Shown in pieces: positions 60,566 through 64,000 of a DNA stretch of 64,000 bases. The stretch comes from Armatimonadota bacterium (GTDB taxonomy: Bacteria > Sysuimicrobiota > Sysuimicrobiia > Sysuimicrobiales > Humicultoraceae). The stretch's first letter is position 1. Each line of letters opens with the position of its first letter. The stretch is taken from the NCBI GenBank assembly GCA_031459855.1, contig JAVKHP010000001.1, forward strand, positions 1,612,429-1,676,428, read 5' to 3'. The position numbers and the translations under genes are program-made. The notes under the pieces were generated by a model. The model did not search any database, was not told where the DNA came from, and saw only the letters and a list, made by a program, of their open reading frames with translations.

Positions 60566-61096
60566 CGACGTCCGCTTCCACGGGCCGCGGGACGTTTCCT
60601 ACAGCGCAGCGTTTCCCTGTAGCACAGCGCTTCCCGCAGCGCGGCGTTTCCGACAGCGGGATGTCTCCTCCAGCGGTGTATTGGTGAGCGCCGCCGGCTG
60701 CTGCGAGGGCCAACACCTGCGGGGACCGTAGACCGACGTGGCCTGTGTACGTACTGTTTAAACACCCGGGCGATCTCAATACGAACATGTGTCCGATACC
60801 GGCATAGTGGACGACTGCGCCTCCGATCCATACGCGCGGGCGGCCGGGAGCCTGGGGTGCCCACAGCGCCAGCGACGGCACTTGGACACGCGCGCGGAGG
60901 TGATCGCGCCCAGATGAACCGGTCTGCCCGGTGGACAACACGTCGCCGGCTGGGGCGCACGTGTCGTCCCTGCCCTCTGTGGGTGCAGAGGAATTCCTGC
61001 GGGTGCCCGGACCGTGCGTGCTTTGGCTTGGCGGCTTCTCCCCGAGGTGGACTACCTGGAAGGCGGTGCGGCCCTGGCGAAGAAGACTCCCAGGCG
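60566..61096. repeat. long intergenic region with 17-18-bp tandem array
   Basis: 531 bases between divergent helicase and YbaK genes with no supported gene. Five degenerate units with core GCGTTTCC...CAGCG lie at about 60591, 60609, 60627, 60644 and 60661, each 17-18 bases. Further along is an AT-rich patch with the palindrome GTTTAAAC near 60758. The remaining 300 bases give only unconvincing open frames. Confidence 0.6.
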
Positions 61097-61573
61097 ATGC
61101 GCACGCGCGCCACCCGGGTGCTCGACGAGCTGGGCATCACCTACGAGCTGCGCGAGTTCGAGGCCGAGGCCTACACCGCCGCCGAGGCCGCGGCACGCCT
61201 GGGGCTGGCGCCGGGCCAGGTGTTCAAGACCCTGGTGGCCCGCACGGACGATGGGCGGGTCGCGGTGGCCTGTGTGCCCGGAGATGCTGCGCTCGACCTG
61301 CGGGCGCTCGCCGGGCTCCTGGGCGCCAAGCGGGCCGCGTTGGTCGACGCTACCGAACTTATGCGGCTGGTCGGCTATGTCAAAGGAGCGGTCTCGCCGC
61401 TGGCGCAACGGCGCCGCCATCCCGTGTTCATCGATGCCTCAGCCCTGCGCCACCCGCGGATCAGCATCAGCGCCGGAGTGCGGGGGCTACAGCTGTGGAT
61501 CGACCCGCGCGACCTCGCCCGGGCCACCGGCGCGCAGGTAGTGGTGCTGACCGGCAAGGTGACACGCCCTTGA
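61097..61573 (+). CDS. ybaK: YbaK/ProX-like aminoacyl-tRNA deacylase
   Basis: A 158-residue editing protein that deacylates mischarged Cys-tRNA(Pro). Matches are TRVLDELGITYELREFE, the conserved Lys in VFKTLVARTDDGRVAVACVPG, LVGYVKGAVSPL with Gly-x-x-Pro, and the C-terminal ISISAGVRGLQLWIDP. The ATG at 61097 matches YbaK length; a longer upstream frame is not conserved. It is a stand-alone cytoplasmic enzyme. Confidence 0.93.
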   Translation: MRTRATRVLDELGITYELREFEAEAYTAAEAAARLGLAPGQVFKTLVARTDDGRVAVACVPGDAALDLRALAGLLGAKRAALVDATELMRLVGYVKGAVSPLAQRRRHPVFIDASALRHPRISISAGVRGLQLWIDPRDLARATGAQVVVLTGKVTRP

Positions 61574-61574
61574 T

Positions 61575-61919
61575 CTATGTGGAATCGTCCGCCCCGTCCG
61601 TGACCGCCGACCCTTCCCACAGTGAGGGTAGGCCCGCCAGCCGCCGCCAGCCTTCGCCCTCGCGCACGCGCTCGACCCGCAGCGCCTCGAAGTACTCGTC
61701 CAGCACGGCCGCGCGCTCCATGGCCAGGGGCGGCGAGCAGTAGTCCTCTTCCTCCCACACCGCCTCGCCCGTCTGCGGATCGCGGCGGGCGCCCTCCAGG
61801 GCGCGGGTCAGCGAGCCCCCAAACGGCCGCATGGGGGCAAACTCCTGGCGGTCCAACCGTTCGCGCAGTTCTGTCAGCCGGTCTGGCTTCGGACGGGCGC
61901 GCACCAGGTAGTAGGCCAT
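61575..61919 (-). CDS. hypothetical protein
   Basis: A 114-residue protein I do not recognise. It begins MAYYLVRARPKPDRLTELRERL, then a loop with DPQTGEAVWEEEDYCSPPLAMER and a C-terminal helix. No signal. The ATG follows a strong GGAGGAG (61927-61933 on the plus strand read in reverse). It is convergent with ybaK, whose stop lies 1 base away. The pattern resembles small DUF proteins of thermophile genomes. Confidence 0.7.
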   Translation of the reverse strand: MAYYLVRARPKPDRLTELRERLDRQEFAPMRPFGGSLTRALEGARRDPQTGEAVWEEEDYCSPPLAMERAAVLDEYFEALRVERVREGEGWRRLAGLPSLWEGSAVTDGADDST

Positions 61920-62017
61920 GGGAGTCTCCTCCGGTCCGGCGATCGGATGCGTTCGCCTGACTTCAACCGCGCACGTGTGCGGGGCATTCCCGACCGTGAT
62001 TCCTGCGCCCCGTGCTC

Positions 62018-62196
62018 AGCACCGCGTGGCGCGCGTAGCGCGCCCGTCACGGTCGTGCTTACGGGTGACTGGCGACCCTGCGTCGCTCACTCCAGCACCG
62101 CGTGGCGCGCGTAGCCTGCCCGGCACAACCGTGATTGCAATGACTGAACGACCTGCGCCCCTCACTCCAGCACTGCATGGAGCACGTGGCCTTCAG
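62018..62196. repeat. 75-76-bp tandem repeats including the end of the phosphodiesterase gene
   Basis: The segment AGCACCGCGTGGCGCGCGTAGC occurs at 62018 and 62094, and a diverged copy at 62169 forms the last codons of the phosphodiesterase gene. On the coding strand the copies read ARHAVLE-stop or VLHAVLE-stop. The 3' end of the gene has thus been duplicated downstream twice. Confidence 0.7.
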
Positions 62197-64000
62197 CATC
62201 GCGGGGCGTGGGGATGCCCAGCAGGTGCGCCAGCGTGGGGGCGAGGTCGATCAGGTTGATCGGCTGCTGCGGCCAGACGTGCCTGACCCCGGGGCCCGCC
62301 AGGATCGCGGCCGCATGCATCTCCCGCACCGTGGGGAGCGTCAGGTGGGCACCCGTGAAGTTGTGCAGCAGGCGCGAGGCCTCGAACTTCTCGGTGTTGA
62401 CGATGATGCGCTCGGTGCCGTCACGGTACTTGACGGCGGCGCGGTAGACGTAGGGGTTGGCCATGTACCCGGGCTTCCAGGCGTAGAGCACGTCGCCGAT
62501 GCGATCGTAGCCACGCCCCTCGTGCACGCCCAGCAGACGGGCGTCCTCCTTGCGCACGGCTGCGGCCACGATCGGTTCGCCGGTGACCGGATCGCGCAGG
62601 CGCATCAGGGCGTCGATGATCTCGTCCTGCACCCTGCCGTAGTCCTTGGGGTCCACGCAGCCCTGGGGATCACGTCCCTTGAGGTTGATGAAGATGTGGG
62701 CGTGGCCCGGTTCCAACGGGTAGCACTTGGTGCGCGTCCAGTCGACGAGCATCTCACCGCTTGTTGGGTCCAGCGTGAACGCCATGAGCCCGGCTTCGGC
62801 CAGGCAGTACTTGAGGAACGGAAAGACGTCGAGGTGGGTGAAGCCGTGGTCGGAGACCGCGAGCACCAGCGTGCGCTCGAGGTCCACGGCCTGCAGGATC
62901 CGCGCCACGCCCGCGTCGACCTCGCGGTAGACGTCGCGGATCACCCCCAACCAGCGGTCGGCGCTGGCAGGGTCGTAGGTGCGTGCCCGGGGCTCGATCC
63001 CACCGTACAGGACGTGCTCGACGTGGTCGATGGTCCCCACCCACGAGAAGGCGAGGTCCCAGTCGCAGGTGGTCAGCACGTGGGCCGTGGCCCTGGTCCA
63101 CCAGGTCGTGTGGGCGGTGAGCTGTGCCGTGAACGCCTCCAGGGGAATCCAGCCGTCCATGAACGCCCACGGGTCGTCCACCTCCATGTAGGGACCCGCT
63201 ACGGCCTCCAGGGCCGGCGTGAGCTCGGCCGGGATCGTGTAGGGCTCGGCGGTGTTGATGGCGGTGACGTAGAGCCGCAGGTCGTGGGCGTCGGGGCTGA
63301 GCGCGACGAGCTGGAAGCGGAACCGCCCGCGCCGGCGACCGCTGGCGGTCTCGAACGTCTCGGTGATCCAGTCGCTGAGCTCGCCGACCCGCAGCCGCGT
63401 CACGGCGGCCTGCCCGTCGCGCTGCGGGGCCACGAGGAGCTGGTCGTAGCCGGCGTCTGTAGTGGCCAGGATGGCCACGTGGTAGCGCACCCCGCGGGCA
63501 TAGGTGGGCGGGACGTCGACGGTGATCTCCAGCGGCGGGCGCGTGCTGGGCGGCAGTCCCGTCCAGGCCCGTGCGGGCTCGGGGGTGACCACCACCATGC
63601 GCCCGGGCACCTGGTTGCACGGGAACCGCTGCGTGGCGAAGAACGAGCTGCTGGCGATGTCGAACAGCGGCATGTAGAAGAAGCGAAACGGCGGGTTGAG
63701 GGCGGCCGCCACCTGGACACCGCGCTCGAGCCCCATGGGCCAGGTGACCGGCCAGTTCACCAGCGCCGGCACCTTGCCGGCGCGCAGCCCCGCCTCCCAC
63801 AGCGTCTCCGCCAGCTGGATCCGCCGGTCGAACGAGGTGTGCCACGCGTCCAGCGGTTCTCCGGGCAGGTGCACCATCAGGCTGGGCACGCCGGTGCTCC
63901 CGGGGCCTGCCCCCGTGACGATGGCCGACCACGCCGCTGCGGTCAGGGGCGGAAAGGTGGTCAGGGCGCGGGCGAAGACGCCCCGCCGCATCAGGCCCGC
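62162..64000 (-). CDS. nucleotide pyrophosphatase/phosphodiesterase family, 5' end outside window
   Basis: At least 612 residues of an alkaline-phosphatase superfamily enzyme. The nucleophile Thr/Ser lies in PPLTAAAWSAIVTG near the beginning; metal ligands are in TIDHVEH, VSDHGFTH, and GHAHIFINLKGRD. The family includes nucleotide pyrophosphatases and phosphonate or phospholipid hydrolases. No membrane segment is visible in the part present. The start lies beyond the window. The 3' end merges with the downstream tandem repeat. Confidence 0.88.
   Translation of the reverse strand, partial: AGLMRRGVFARALTTFPPLTAAAWSAIVTGAGPGSTGVPSLMVHLPGEPLDAWHTSFDRRIQLAETLWEAGLRAGKVPALVNWPVTWPMGLERGVQVAAALNPPFRFFYMPLFDIASSSFFATQRFPCNQVPGRMVVVTPEPARAWTGLPPSTRPPLEITVDVPPTYARGVRYHVAILATTDAGYDQLLVAPQRDGQAAVTRLRVGELSDWITETFETASGRRRGRFRFQLVALSPDAHDLRLYVTAINTAEPYTIPAELTPALEAVAGPYMEVDDPWAFMDGWIPLEAFTAQLTAHTTWWTRATAHVLTTCDWDLAFSWVGTIDHVEHVLYGGIEPRARTYDPASADRWLGVIRDVYREVDAGVARILQAVDLERTLVLAVSDHGFTHLDVFPFLKYCLAEAGLMAFTLDPTSGEMLVDWTRTKCYPLEPGHAHIFINLKGRDPQGCVDPKDYGRVQDEIIDALMRLRDPVTGEPIVAAAVRKEDARLLGVHEGRGYDRIGDVLYAWKPGYMANPYVYRAAVKYRDGTERIIVNTEKFEASRLLHNFTGAHLTLPTVREMHAAAILAGPGVRHVWPQQPINLIDLAPTLAHLLGIPTPRDAEGHVLHAVLE

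Noticed and set aside
60591-60677. Possible CRISPR array
   Set aside because: Units are contiguous with no spacers, only 17-18 bases, degenerate, and there are no cas genes.
60857-61096. 80-residue N-terminal extension of YbaK
   Set aside because: It shows no family similarity, and the ATG at 61097 gives the normal YbaK length.

Overview
The window is very GC-rich bacterial chromosome, roughly 70% G+C by eye. Genes are tightly packed, GTG starts are common, and reading frames often overlap by 4 bases (GTGA or ATGA). Sigma-70-type promoters are readable: the tRNA-Asn gene has TTGACG, an 18-base spacer and TAGAAT. A menaquinone gene, solitary proline dehydrogenase, AI-2E, TerC, TRAP-TAXI and several ABC uptake systems suggest a free-living heterotroph. 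The lineage cannot be fixed from the sequence. A deep-branching uncultured GC-rich group is plausible, but that is inference.

Layout. 1-10 kb holds a MenE-MenG fusion, an M24 peptidase, proline dehydrogenase, endonuclease III and MutY overlapping tail to tail, a DUF4383 protein, a gamma-glutamyltransferase-like enzyme, a DUF3048 protein and an enlarged NDP kinase. 10-19.4 kb holds a GH1 glycosidase, AmrS, a Met-rich SHOCT protein with a two-component system behind an 11-bp-phased operator, and a YhaN-like ATPase beside an SbcD/YhaO-like protein that has lost every metal ligand. 19.4-24.4 kb is an amino-acid ABC transporter with an amidohydrolase. 24.7-31.9 kb has a yybP-ykoY manganese riboswitch before terC, then an amidase, a ParB-like protein, DoxX, tRNA-Asn, an AI-2E exporter and a DinB protein. 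33-39.5 kb is a peptide ABC operon with an M28 peptidase. 39.7-43.6 kb is a G3E GTPase, M20 and amidohydrolase operon. 43.7-49 kb is a racemase, a TRAP-TAXI transporter and a LacI regulator. 49-50 kb is a small accessory patch with a molybdoenzyme gene remnant and a toxin-antitoxin pair. 50.4-57.8 kb is a sugar operon: isomerase, ribulokinase-like kinase, ABC transporter and BNR protein. The end holds VapBC, a Ski2-like helicase, a YbaK protein and a partial phosphodiesterase.

How it works together. Four import operons (amino acid, peptide, TRAP, sugar) feed peptidases, amidohydrolases and sugar enzymes. In all four, the binding-protein gene is followed by a perfect 12-17 bp GC hairpin without a U tract, before the permease gene. 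This suggests a common way of setting binding-protein:permease ratios. The LacI regulator has a palindrome at its own 5' end whose core recurs before the sugar operon, so it probably controls that operon.

The most unusual items are the ligand-less SbcD/YhaO homologue beside a membrane-hairpin SMC-like ATPase, the four binding-protein hairpins, the phased operator of the Met-rich two-component operon, and repeat pairs spaced 72-78 bp in several intergenic regions.
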